Origin: Elusimicrobiota bacterium
GTDB taxonomy: Bacteria; Elusimicrobiota; Elusimicrobia; FEN-1173
Assembly: GCA_016706425.1 (NCBI GenBank)
Contig: JADJJR010000001.1
Coordinates: 744,001 to 808,000, forward strand
Length of the DNA stretch: 64,000 bases
Direction: 5' to 3'
Part shown: positions 33,019 to 41,695 of the stretch, in pieces
How positions within the stretch are numbered: the stretch's first letter is position 1
Layout: each line of letters starts with the position of its first letter
Program-made: the position numbers and the translations under genes
The notes under the pieces: model-generated
What the model was told of the DNA's origin: nothing
The model's input: only the letters and a program-made list of their open reading frames with translations
The model's database searches: none

Positions 33019-34659
33019 ATGAAACAAATATCCCTTGCCATCGCTTTTATCGTCGCCTCGACCGTCCTTTACGGCGCGGAAGTTCGTGTGACGCGTGGGA
33101 CGGCGTACGTGAAGAAGGCGCAGTCGGCGCGGTGGGCGGCCCTGCGTGGTAAAGGCCGCGTGGAGCCGGGGGATTCCCTGCGGACGGGGGCGAACTCTTT
33201 GGCGCGGGTGCGGACGAAGGGCGGGCACACGGTGTACGTCCAGCCCAAGACGACGATCGAATCCGTTTCGGAAAACGGGAAGGACACCCAGTTCAAAGTG
33301 CTGGTGGGGCGGATCCGGGCGTTCGTGCAGAAGTTGAGGCCGGCGAACAAATTTGAGGTGCGGACCCCGGTGGCGGTGGCCGCCGTGCGCGGCACGACCT
33401 TTGACATGGACGTGTCGGAGGACACGTCGTCGCGGCTGTCGGTGTTGGAAGGGGCGGTGAACTACCGGGATTTGGCGGGGCTGGCGAAGGAGATCGAGGT
33501 GCTGAAGGGGCAGACGGTGCTGATTCCGCGGGGGCAGGCGCCGCGGCCGCCGGAGATGATGCCGAAGGATTTGATGCAGGGGGCGGTGGGGCACCGGGAG
33601 CGTGTGCGGCGAGAGATCTTTGTGGAGAAGCGGCAGGACGACCGGCGGGAAGGGTTCCAAGAGAAGGCGGCGGACGGGCAGAAAGAGGAGCAGTATCAAC
33701 TGGGGCGCGCGGCGGTGGACGCCTTCGGCCGGCGCGTGCGGATCGAGGAGTTCATCCTGCGCCCGGCGCCGGACAGCTACGCCTACGTCGTCGTCAACCA
33801 CCGCGAAGGCCGCACGGATTTTTCCCGTTTGGACGTGGTGGCCAATGCGACCCTGCCGTCCAGTCTGGAAGGCCTCAATCTGTATTCTAAGGAAGGCAAC
33901 TCAACGATGAGTTTGTACGCCAAGAGCACCCATTACATGGCCTCCAACAGTTTGGATTATTACCGGGAATGGCGGGTCGACGGGGCGCCGGTCGTTTTTT
34001 TCACCGCAGGCCGCGGAGATTTCAGCGAGGTGGTGTTTGATCACTGGTTTGTGGAGGTCAAGGGCGCCGGGAAGGACCCGATGCTCCTGTCCCATTGGGT
34101 CCCCGATACGGCTTTCAAATTCAGCGCGAACTACGAGGCCACAAAATCCAGGGACATTGATGACTTTGGTGGGGTCACGTCGACCCCCGGAGCCCTCGAC
34201 AACCCCTGGGGTTATAACAACTTTGTAAAAGTGGGCAGTGGTGGTAGCATCGGCGATAACCGGGAGGTCGACCTTTTGAGCTTTGAGACGCGCCTCCATT
34301 ACTTCACCGACATTACGGCGCGTACAAAATACAACACCAGCGAAGGGTATGCCCGGGAATCGGAGAAGGTCGAGTTTTCTCTTTTCCCGGAAAAAATCAT
34401 CGTCCGCAACGGTTACCTCGCCCCTGGGGCCAACGGCGGCGGGCCCACCATCGCCACCAATTTGTGGGTGCAACAATACCGCGTGGCGCCCGACGGACAA
34501 CGGGTGAGCTCGTTCGATTTCAACGATGTGAATTTCGAAAAGGTCTACAGCTCGACCGATTTCGGTTTTCGCAATATTGATCTGCTGTACAGCCCCGTTT
34601 TCCGGTTCGCCATGGGGCGAAGCGACGACGGTTGGAGCAACCTTCCCCCAGGATACTAA
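33019..34659 (+). CDS. FecR-domain secreted protein, copy 2
   Basis: It is also 546 aa. A different signal peptide is followed by the same FecR domain and linker, then a diverged C-terminal domain that keeps scattered blocks ('YYREWR', 'VVFDHWFVEVKG', 'LLSHWVP', 'YSPVFRFAMG') and ends 'DDGWSNLPPGY'. Thus both copies share one architecture, but only the FecR half has been kept identical. The outer-membrane barrel gene follows within about 5 nt (ATG 34664) and is probably cotranscribed. Confidence 0.8.
   Translation: MKQISLAIAFIVASTVLYGAEVRVTRGTAYVKKAQSARWAALRGKGRVEPGDSLRTGANSLARVRTKGGHTVYVQPKTTIESVSENGKDTQFKVLVGRIRAFVQKLRPANKFEVRTPVAVAAVRGTTFDMDVSEDTSSRLSVLEGAVNYRDLAGLAKEIEVLKGQTVLIPRGQAPRPPEMMPKDLMQGAVGHRERVRREIFVEKRQDDRREGFQEKAADGQKEEQYQLGRAAVDAFGRRVRIEEFILRPAPDSYAYVVVNHREGRTDFSRLDVVANATLPSSLEGLNLYSKEGNSTMSLYAKSTHYMASNSLDYYREWRVDGAPVVFFTAGRGDFSEVVFDHWFVEVKGAGKDPMLLSHWVPDTAFKFSANYEATKSRDIDDFGGVTSTPGALDNPWGYNNFVKVGSGGSIGDNREVDLLSFETRLHYFTDITARTKYNTSEGYARESEKVEFSLFPEKIIVRNGYLAPGANGGGPTIATNLWVQQYRVAPDGQRVSSFDFNDVNFEKVYSSTDFGFRNIDLLYSPVFRFAMGRSDDGWSNLPPGY
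33074..33806 (+). repeat. 733-bp identical repeat, copy 2 (FecR module)
   Basis: Second copy of the block at 31354-32086; no mismatch was found on reading both copies line by line. Confidence 0.95.
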
Positions 34660-34663
34660 CCTT

Positions 34664-35880
34664 ATGACACCACGACGACTTCACGCCAAAATTATAAGCA
34701 CGTTGATGTTGTTGGCCCCTTGGCCCGCGCGGCCGAATGGGCGCCCTATTTGTCCTTGGACGTCTACGGCGGGCAGTCGTTCTTTTCGGGGGACAACGAA
34801 TCGCCGGTGACGGGCCCCAACGGGGCGCTGTTGTTCGTGCCGGCGGTGGCCTTCAGCGAACGGTTCACCTTGATGCCGAGCGTGTCGGCGCGCTACCAGG
34901 CGGTGCGGGACGTGCAGGAGCTGGCGGGCGGCGGGTTTCTGACCCAGGAACAGCAGATCTACCACGGCGACGTGAAAGGAATTTGGGTTTTGAACGAACG
35001 CTGGCGGGCGAAGGCGCGGTTGGGGTATAAGCGGGAGTTCATCAAGGACACCACCGACGAGCCATGGGGCAAGGGACTTTTTGACTACGGTCGCTGGGGG
35101 CTGGGGGTGGAAGCGGAGCGGCGCGGGGACAGGTGGCGGAGCCTGCGCTGGGCCCTGGACTTTTCGGAGACGGCGTTTCCGAACTTCGACCCGCTGACGA
35201 TCGATAATTTCGGGGCGGAGATCGCGGCGGGGGACGCCACCTTGGACTTCCGGTCCCATGACGCGACCTGGGAGGGGGAGTACGGGTTTTCGGACAAGGC
35301 GTCGGTGTCGATGCTAATGTTCGGCGCCGCGCGGCCCTTCCGCCAGCAGGCCGTGGTGCAGGAGACGGGGCTTTTCACGGGGGGCAAACGCATGGACTAT
35401 TACGTGTTCGCCTCCCTGGCGCCGCGGGTGATGTTGAGGGAGCGTCAATTTATTTGGAGTTGGGAGCCCTCGGTGCAGTTGAACCTTTCCGGGGCGTCGC
35501 TTTTCTCCAATCAAAACAACTACGCGGCGGACGTCAACGTTTATAACCCAAACTATTACGATTACCGGGAGTACACGTTGGGGACGGACGTCAACTTCCG
35601 CGTGGCGGGCCGGGCGACGGCGGGTTTCGGCGTGGGTTGGACGCGGCGGGGATACCTGGACCGGCCGGTGCAGGCGGGGGACGGGACGTTCACGGAAACG
35701 GCGATTTGGTCGGAGACCCTGCGCACGCGGTTGTCGTTGGGGTACCCCCTGGGGCGGGGGTTTTCGGTGAGCCTGCAGGGGGCCTACGAGGACGCCAAGT
35801 CCAACATGCGCTACGAGTCGACCTACCGCTACAACTATTCCTCTTCCAATTACTTCCTGGGCCTGAATTACGAAATGTAA
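34664..35880 (+). CDS. Outer-membrane beta-barrel protein with apparent signal-peptide frameshift
   Basis: The open barrel frame runs from about 34720 (TTG) and gives 386 aa rich in alternating aromatic/polar strands, ending '..YFLGLNYEM', typical of an outer-membrane barrel. It lacks a signal peptide. One is found in another frame from ATG 34664 ('MTPRRLHAKIISTLMLLA'), and would join to 'LARAAEWAPYL' if one C were added to the CCCC run near 34713-34716. The gene thus has a one-base frameshift, either real or a base-call error. It follows FecR copy 2 directly. Confidence 0.72.
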
Positions 35881-35897
35881 CGACCGGCGATCCCCCA

Positions 35898-35930
35898 TGG
35901 ATTCCTGCCTGAAGCACTCGGGAATGACGG
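35898..35930. repeat. Dispersed palindromic intergenic repeat unit
   Basis: TGGATTCC-TGCC...GGGAATGACGG is the form of the short palindromic repeat seen between genes in many bacteria (arms GGATTCC and GGGAATG). It sits between two transcription units. Confidence 0.4.
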
Positions 35931-35977
35931 ACCTCTGGATCGAGCCGTAACGCCTTCCGGCGCCGCTCCAAAAATTT

Positions 35978-35983
35978 TATAAT
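35978..35983 (+). promoter_or_regulatory. -10 element close to start codon (leaderless layout)
   Basis: A perfect TATAAT ends 9 nt before the ATG at 35993. No SD is present. The -35 region reads TTCCGG at 17-nt spacing. Confidence 0.55.
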
Positions 35984-35992
35984 CCCGCCTTC

Positions 35993-36754
35993 ATGCGACG
36001 CCTTTATTTCCTCTTGCCTCTCTTTGTTATCGCTTGCCGGGCCCCGGAGATGCGTTCCTACACCGTGGCCAAGGAAACACCGCCCCCCGCGGCCGCCCAC
36101 GACAACCACGACGGCCACGACCACGGCGCCCCGCCGGAGGGGCACCCCCCGATGGACAACGCTTTGCCGGAGGGGCACCCGCCGGTGTCGGGGGCCCTGC
36201 CGGAAGGCCATCCCCCCACGGGCGGCGGGTTGCCGGAGGGCCATCCGGAAATCGGCGTCGGTATGGGCATGGACATGGCCTCCGCCCAGGCCGCCGGCAT
36301 CGCGCCGGCCCCGGCCCCGGACCGTGCCGTTTCCTGGTCCACGCCGAAGGGCTGGACCGAAAAACCCGGGTCGGGTTTCCGTTACGCCACCTTTGTGATT
36401 CCCGGCCCCGACGGTTTGACGGCGGACCTGTCCGTCACCCAATTGTCCGGCGTGGCGGGCGGTCTGTTGGGCAACATCAACCGTTGGCGGGGCCAAATCG
36501 GCCTGCCCGCCCTGTCCGAGTCGGAATTGCCCCAGGAGAGCCGATCCATCGCCCCGGCGGGACGGCCCATGACTTTTGTCAGCCACGTGAGCGCGGACCC
36601 CTTGATCGATGGAAAACACAAGCGCCGCATCATGGGCGCCATTTACGCGACGCCCGACATCTCCTGGTTCTTTAAGATGGTCGGCGAGGACGGCCTGGTC
36701 CGCGCGGCCGAAAAGGATTTCTTGAAGCTTTTGGAGAGCCTGAAGGGCCTCTGA
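35993..36754 (+). CDS. Lipoprotein with His-rich tandem repeats, next to cytochrome c maturation genes
   Basis: The 253-aa protein has a lipoprotein signal (lipobox VIAC, Cys about 15). A His-rich stretch 'HDNHDGHDHG' is followed by four 11-residue repeats with core LPEGHP (about residues 48-91), which could bind metal or heme. The rest (about 110-253) is a soluble domain with 'STPKGWTEKPGSGFRYATF', a pattern I associate with proteins next to resB/ccsA in other phyla. ResB starts 1 nt after the stop, so it likely works with heme delivery or assembly outside the cytoplasm. Confidence 0.72.
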   Translation: MRRLYFLLPLFVIACRAPEMRSYTVAKETPPPAAAHDNHDGHDHGAPPEGHPPMDNALPEGHPPVSGALPEGHPPTGGGLPEGHPEIGVGMGMDMASAQAAGIAPAPAPDRAVSWSTPKGWTEKPGSGFRYATFVIPGPDGLTADLSVTQLSGVAGGLLGNINRWRGQIGLPALSESELPQESRSIAPAGRPMTFVSHVSADPLIDGKHKRRIMGAIYATPDISWFFKMVGEDGLVRAAEKDFLKLLESLKGL

Positions 36755-36755
36755 C

Positions 36756-37919
36756 GTGACGACCAAAAAATCCGCCGCTCCCGTCGCTCCGTCTTTTTGG
36801 TCGACCGTGTGGGCGGGGTTCGGTTCCCTGGAACTCACGGTGGCCGTGCTCGTGATGATGATGGTGTTGGTCTTCTTCGGCACCATCCACCAGGTCCAGT
36901 TGGGCACCTGGCTCGCCCAGAAAAAATATTTCAGCAGTTGGTTCCTGTATTTCCACACCGAGGGCGGGTTCAAGTTCCCCATTTTCCCCGGCGGGTACAC
37001 GGTGGGCGGGCTGTGGCTCGTCAATTTACTCGTCTCCCACATCGACCCCACGCGGTGGGACCGGCGGCGCCTCGGTCTGCTGCTGACCCACGCCGGCCTC
37101 TTTGTCCTGTTGCTCGGCCAGGGCATCACCCAAATGACCGCCGTGGAGAGCCACCTCGACGTCGAAGAGGGCCAAACCAAAAGTTATTCGGAAAACTACC
37201 GCGAGAAAGAGCTGGCCCTTATCGATGAGACCGAGGCCGCCCAAGACACCGTCCACGTGATCCCCGCCGCCCTGCTGGCCCAGGAGAAAGAACTGAAGCA
37301 CCCGGGCCTGCCCTTCGCCATCAACGTCAAACGCTTTTTTCCCAACGCCCTGCTGGGGCGCGGGAGCGGGGAAAACCTCGCCACCCAGGGGGTCGGGGTG
37401 AACGTCACCGCCCGGGAAATCCCCGTCGTCACGGCCGACGACCAGGACAACGCCACCTCCGCCTACGTGGAGTTTCGCGCCGACGGCCAAAGCCTCGGCA
37501 CCTGGCTGGTGTCGAACGCCCTGGGCGCCCCCCAGACCGTCGTGCACGCCGGCCGAACCTACCGCCTGGAGTTGCGCCCCACCCGTTATTACCACCCTTT
37601 TTCCCTGACCTTGAAAGACTTTAAGCACGACCGCTACCCCGGCACCAACATCCCCAAGAACTTCTCCAGCTTGTTGCGGTTGGTGGACCCGGAAAAGGGC
37701 GAAGATCGGGATGTCTTGATCTACATGAACAATCCCCTGCGTTACCGGGGGCTGACCTTCTTCCAGCAGAGTTTCGGCAAAGACGACACCCTATCGGTCC
37801 TGCAGGTGGTGGCGAACCCCGTCTGGGTGACGCCCTATCTGGCGTGCCTGCTGGTCAGCCTGGGGCTTTTGTGGCACTTCGGCATTTCCCTGGCCCGTTT
37901 CCGAAGGGGGAAACCGTGA
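36756..37919 (+). CDS. resB: ResB-like cytochrome c biogenesis protein
   Basis: The 387-aa membrane protein has helices near 15-40 ('LTVAVLVMMMVLVFFGTIHQ'), 65-80 and 100-120, a large periplasmic loop and a last helix ('PYLACLLVSLGLLWHFGISL'). The conserved 'RGLTFFQQSFG' before that helix is typical of ResB. With CcsA it forms the system II heme-attachment machine for c-type cytochromes. Start codon is GTG, 1 nt after the lipoprotein stop; its own stop overlaps the ccsA start (GTGA). Confidence 0.85.
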   Translation: MTTKKSAAPVAPSFWSTVWAGFGSLELTVAVLVMMMVLVFFGTIHQVQLGTWLAQKKYFSSWFLYFHTEGGFKFPIFPGGYTVGGLWLVNLLVSHIDPTRWDRRRLGLLLTHAGLFVLLLGQGITQMTAVESHLDVEEGQTKSYSENYREKELALIDETEAAQDTVHVIPAALLAQEKELKHPGLPFAINVKRFFPNALLGRGSGENLATQGVGVNVTAREIPVVTADDQDNATSAYVEFRADGQSLGTWLVSNALGAPQTVVHAGRTYRLELRPTRYYHPFSLTLKDFKHDRYPGTNIPKNFSSLLRLVDPEKGEDRDVLIYMNNPLRYRGLTFFQQSFGKDDTLSVLQVVANPVWVTPYLACLLVSLGLLWHFGISLARFRRGKP

Positions 37920-39736
37920 AGAACCGTTGGCCGACGTTCGTCGTCCTCATCGCGGGCGCGGCCCTCATGGGGTCGTTCTATTCCGCCCTGGGGAAGGGCG
38001 CGGTCGAGCGCGATTTCGCCGACCTTCCGGTCTTGAACGGCGGCCGCATCAAACCCCTGGATTCCGTGGCGCGCAATTCCCTTTTGGTCTTTTCCGGCAA
38101 GCAATCTCTCCGAATGAACGACCGGCCCCTAAGCGCCGCGACGTGGCTGTTGGACATGACGTTCAAGCCGGGCCTGGCCGATACCTACCCCGTGTTTGAA
38201 ATCGACGACCCGGAGGTCCTGGGCGCCTTGAACATCCAAGCGGGGGGCCGGCGGCGGTTCAGCTTCGAGGAAATTCGCCCCAAGATCAGCGCGATTCAAA
38301 CTCAGGCGACGCACGCTTTCGAGGTCCGCCCCGAGATCCGGACCCGTTACCAGGCGAACATCGCCCGGCTGTGGGACCGGTTGGTCCTCTATTGGAAACT
38401 GCAGAACACCCTCGAGGTGTCGGGCACGGGGAACGCCCTGGCCGAGGCCGCCGCCTACGAGGAAGCCCTGGCCGCCGCGGCGGCCCCGGCGCCCAAAAAC
38501 AGGAAAAAAGCCAAGGACGCCCCGGACCCCGCGCGGGTTTTGGCCGCCTACGGCCAACGGCACGCGGAGCTGGACAGTTCCGCCGAATACATGCCGATTC
38601 CCCTTTTGCCCGCGGCCGACGACAATTGGACCACCTTGGGGCGGGCCTACGTCAACCGCGCGCGGGAAGCGGCCTTCCACCCCGCCGTGCCGGCCTTCGC
38701 CCGGTTGGGCGACGCCCACCGCGCGGCCGATGCCGAGGAATTCGCCTCGTCTCTCCAAGAGTACAAAGCCTGGTTGAAAGCCCAGGTTCCGGGCGCGGTG
38801 GGCAAGGCCCGGCGCGAATCGGTGTTGAACCGCTTTAAGCCTTTTTACGTCAGCCTGCAACTTTATGTCGTGGTCTTTTTGTTGTTGTTCGTGTCTTTCC
38901 TGCGCTGGACGGACGGCCTGCGGCGGACCGCCTACGGCCTGCTGGCGTTGGCCTTCGTCGTCCACACGGGGGGGCTCTTCGTTCGCATCGTGCTGGAAGG
39001 GCGTCCTCCGGTGACGAACCTCTATTCGTCGGCGGTCTTTGTGGGGTGGTGCGCCGCTCTTCTGGGGCTCGTGATCGAGCGTATGTACAAAAACGGCTTG
39101 GCGGGTTTGGGCGCGGCGATTGTCGGCTTCGTCACGCAAATCATCGCCCACCACCTGGCCCAGCAGGGCGACACCATGGAAATGATGCGCGCCGTGTTGG
39201 ACTCCAATTTCTGGTTGGCCACCCATGTCATCACCATCACCGTCGGGTACGCTTCGACGTTCCTGTCGGGGGCGCTGGGTGTCGTCTACATTCTTCGGGG
39301 GATGTTCTCAAAGAAGTTTCCCGAGGAATCCGCCAAGGCCCTGGGCGGCATGGTGTACGGGATCGTGTGTTTTAGCGCTTTCTTCAGCTTCATCGGCACC
39401 GTGCTCGGCGGGATTTGGGCCGACCAAAGCTGGGGCCGCTTCTGGGGCTGGGACCCCAAGGAAAACGGCGCTTTGATGATCGTGTTGTGGAGCGCCCTCC
39501 TCCTCCACGCCCGCTGGGGGAGCCTGGTGAGCCGCCGGGGCTTTATGGTTCTGGCCGTTTTCGGCAACGTCATCACCGCTCTGTCCTGGTTCGGCGTCAA
39601 TATGCTCGGCATCGGGCTACACTCTTACGGTTTTATGGACAAAGCATTTCCCTGGCTCGCGGCCTTCGTGGCCAGCCAGGCGATCGTGATGTTGTTCGGC
39701 ATGCTCCCCGCCCGTTTCTGGGCGTCCTACCGCTAA
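37916..39736 (+). CDS. ccsA: CcsA-type heme lyase subunit
   Basis: The 606-aa protein has an N-terminal periplasmic part ('LPVLNGGRIKPLDSVARNS', about 40-58), a long hydrophilic region, then at least six helices with the tryptophan-rich heme motif 'WGRFWGWDPKENGAL' and conserved His residues. It ligates heme to CXXCH motifs outside the cytoplasmic membrane together with ResB. The GTG at 37916 overlaps the resB stop. It should mature the octaheme cytochrome encoded at 41696. Confidence 0.88.
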   Translation: MKNRWPTFVVLIAGAALMGSFYSALGKGAVERDFADLPVLNGGRIKPLDSVARNSLLVFSGKQSLRMNDRPLSAATWLLDMTFKPGLADTYPVFEIDDPEVLGALNIQAGGRRRFSFEEIRPKISAIQTQATHAFEVRPEIRTRYQANIARLWDRLVLYWKLQNTLEVSGTGNALAEAAAYEEALAAAAAPAPKNRKKAKDAPDPARVLAAYGQRHAELDSSAEYMPIPLLPAADDNWTTLGRAYVNRAREAAFHPAVPAFARLGDAHRAADAEEFASSLQEYKAWLKAQVPGAVGKARRESVLNRFKPFYVSLQLYVVVFLLLFVSFLRWTDGLRRTAYGLLALAFVVHTGGLFVRIVLEGRPPVTNLYSSAVFVGWCAALLGLVIERMYKNGLAGLGAAIVGFVTQIIAHHLAQQGDTMEMMRAVLDSNFWLATHVITITVGYASTFLSGALGVVYILRGMFSKKFPEESAKALGGMVYGIVCFSAFFSFIGTVLGGIWADQSWGRFWGWDPKENGALMIVLWSALLLHARWGSLVSRRGFMVLAVFGNVITALSWFGVNMLGIGLHSYGFMDKAFPWLAAFVASQAIVMLFGMLPARFWASYR

Positions 39737-39844
39737 CCCTCCCCAATCCCATAGGATACATGACGGGGATCATGGTTGATCCTCAACTAAACCTATAACC
39801 TAAACCTCAGAAGTTGCATCTTCCATCCTTAAGGAGGCATATTC

Positions 39845-41302
39845 ATGAAATCCCTACGCGCAGGACTCGCGGGGTTGCTCGCCCTCGCGGCGTTGCCCGC
39901 CTGGTCCGCCAGCAACGATGAACTCGAATCCCAAATCAAGGCGCTGGCGACCCAAGTCCAGCAGTTGAAGGCCGACGCGGCCAAGCACGACGCCGCCGAC
40001 GACCCGACCCACAACCGGTTTTCCTGGCTGACCATCGGGGGCGATCTGCGCGTTCGGCACGATGTGCTGCGGGCCCATTCGGTGGACTACGTTCAATACG
40101 ACCCTCCCGCCACGTTTACCCCCACCGCGGCCGACTCGGTCGGCAACGATTCCCTCTTCACCGTCCAAACCAGCCTGAGCTTGAAAGCCCGGGTGGCCGA
40201 GGGCGTGCTCCTCAAAACCAAACTCGCCATGAACAAAGTCTACGGCATGGCCGAGGGCGGGGCGTTCAACGGCCGCTATTTTGCCGATCGCTTCAACAGC
40301 GGCGACGTCTTTGACGGCACCGTCGGGAAAGTGCCCGGCGACTCGAGCGTGGTGGTCGAACAGGCCTACGCCGACTGGACCAACATCGGCGGCCAGCCGA
40401 TTTGGCTCTCCGCCGGGCGTCGCCCGTCCACGGGCGGGGTCCCCACGAACCTGCGTAAAAACGACGACCACGAGGGCGTTTCGGGCGTCAACGGCCTGCT
40501 GGTGGACTACGTCTTCGACGGGTTCTCCTTCGGCTACGCGCCGGACATCGCCTCCTTGCCCGGCTTCGCCACGAAGCTCTGCTACGGCCGCGCCTTCTCC
40601 AAGGGGTTCCAATCGACCCAGGCGGTCGATCCCCTCAAAAACACCGATATGCTGGGTCTCGTCCTGATCCCGCTTGAAAACGACAGCACCCGCGTGGACA
40701 TTCAGTTCCAGCACGCCTTTGACTTGATGGACACCATCCCGGGCCCCAACGTCAGCGCCAACCTGGGCGACATGGAAGAAATCGCCGCCGGGGCCGTCCA
40801 CACCATGGGCGCTCTGCGCGTCTTCGGCTACGGCGCTATGAGCCGGAGTTTCCCCAACGGCAAGACCAACCCCTTCGGCGGCGGGCTTCTCTACAACGCC
40901 GGGGCGGGCCAGGCGCCCACCAGCAAGCAGGGGTGGGCCGTCTACACGGGCCTTCGCTACGACATCGAAAAAACGGGCACCAAGATCGGCGCCGAATACA
41001 ACGTCGGCTCGAAACATTGGCTGACCTTCACCCCCGCGGCCGACGACGTGTGGACCTCCAAGCTCGGCACCCGCGGCAACGTCTACGAGGCGTACATCAT
41101 TCAGGACGTCAACCGCCACGCGATCGCCCCCAAGGGCAAAATGTTCTTCCGCCTGGGGTGGCAGTACTACGACTTCAAGTGGACCAACTCCAACAATTGG
41201 GTCGGCGGGACGCAGCCGGTCAACAACTTGACCCTGCCCGAGTTCTTCACCCCGCTGGACAAGGCGATCGACGTTTACACCACCTTCGAGGTGCATTTCT
41301 AA
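39845..41302 (+). CDS. DUF3373-type outer membrane porin-like protein
   Basis: The 485-aa protein has a signal peptide (1-21, 'PAWSA'), a short coiled coil ('LESQIKALATQVQQLKAD') and a barrel domain with 'LRVRHDVLRA', 'SAGRRPSTGGVPTNLR' and a final strand ending 'YTTFEVHF'. This matches the DUF3373 family, found next to multiheme cytochromes in other bacteria. It could form the outer-membrane path for the substrate of the cytochrome operon. An AAGGAGG SD precedes the ATG. Confidence 0.78.
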   Translation: MKSLRAGLAGLLALAALPAWSASNDELESQIKALATQVQQLKADAAKHDAADDPTHNRFSWLTIGGDLRVRHDVLRAHSVDYVQYDPPATFTPTAADSVGNDSLFTVQTSLSLKARVAEGVLLKTKLAMNKVYGMAEGGAFNGRYFADRFNSGDVFDGTVGKVPGDSSVVVEQAYADWTNIGGQPIWLSAGRRPSTGGVPTNLRKNDDHEGVSGVNGLLVDYVFDGFSFGYAPDIASLPGFATKLCYGRAFSKGFQSTQAVDPLKNTDMLGLVLIPLENDSTRVDIQFQHAFDLMDTIPGPNVSANLGDMEEIAAGAVHTMGALRVFGYGAMSRSFPNGKTNPFGGGLLYNAGAGQAPTSKQGWAVYTGLRYDIEKTGTKIGAEYNVGSKHWLTFTPAADDVWTSKLGTRGNVYEAYIIQDVNRHAIAPKGKMFFRLGWQYYDFKWTNSNNWVGGTQPVNNLTLPEFFTPLDKAIDVYTTFEVHF

Positions 41303-41371
41303 ACACCGACCGTCCCGCCCCGGCCGCCGGTTCGTCGGCGGCCGGGCGACGGGCGGCCCCGGGAGGCGCAC

Positions 41372-41683
41372 ATGAAACGATTCAAAACGTTGGGGATTTT
41401 GTTGGCGGGCCTGTTGGCCCTGGCGGCGGCGAAGCCCCTGCACGCGGCGGACCCGAAAATGATCGGCATCGTCACGAAAGTCGTGGTGGCCGAGGACGGC
41501 AAATCCGCCGTGGCGACCTTGAAATCCAAGGGGAAACTGGTGGACGTCGACATCGCGGACAAGCTGACCCTCGACAAGTTCGCGTCGAAGAAAATCCAGG
41601 CGGGCGACGAAATCCGCTGCGTCTACCAAGAAAAAGACGGCCGCAAAAAGAGCGTTTCCTTCAAAAAGACGGCGGGGTGCTGA
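41372..41683 (+). CDS. Small secreted hypothetical protein
   Basis: A 103-aa product with a signal peptide ending at 'LHAAD' and a beta-rich mature part of about 75 residues ('IGIVTKVVVAEDGKSAVATL', 'GDEIRCVYQEKDG'), likely a small OB- or SH3-like fold. A GGGAGG SD precedes the ATG. It sits between the porin and the octaheme cytochrome genes, with 12 nt to the latter, so it may be an accessory of that complex. No family recognised. Confidence 0.72.
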   Translation: MKRFKTLGILLAGLLALAAAKPLHAADPKMIGIVTKVVVAEDGKSAVATLKSKGKLVDVDIADKLTLDKFASKKIQAGDEIRCVYQEKDGRKKSVSFKKTAGC

Positions 41684-41695
41684 TTTAAATATCCC

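Noticed and set aside
31354..33806. FecR repeat pair as a diversity-generating retroelement (template/variable repeat)
   Set aside because: The copies are identical with no A-specific substitutions and no reverse transcriptase is in the window; gene conversion or duplication explains it better.
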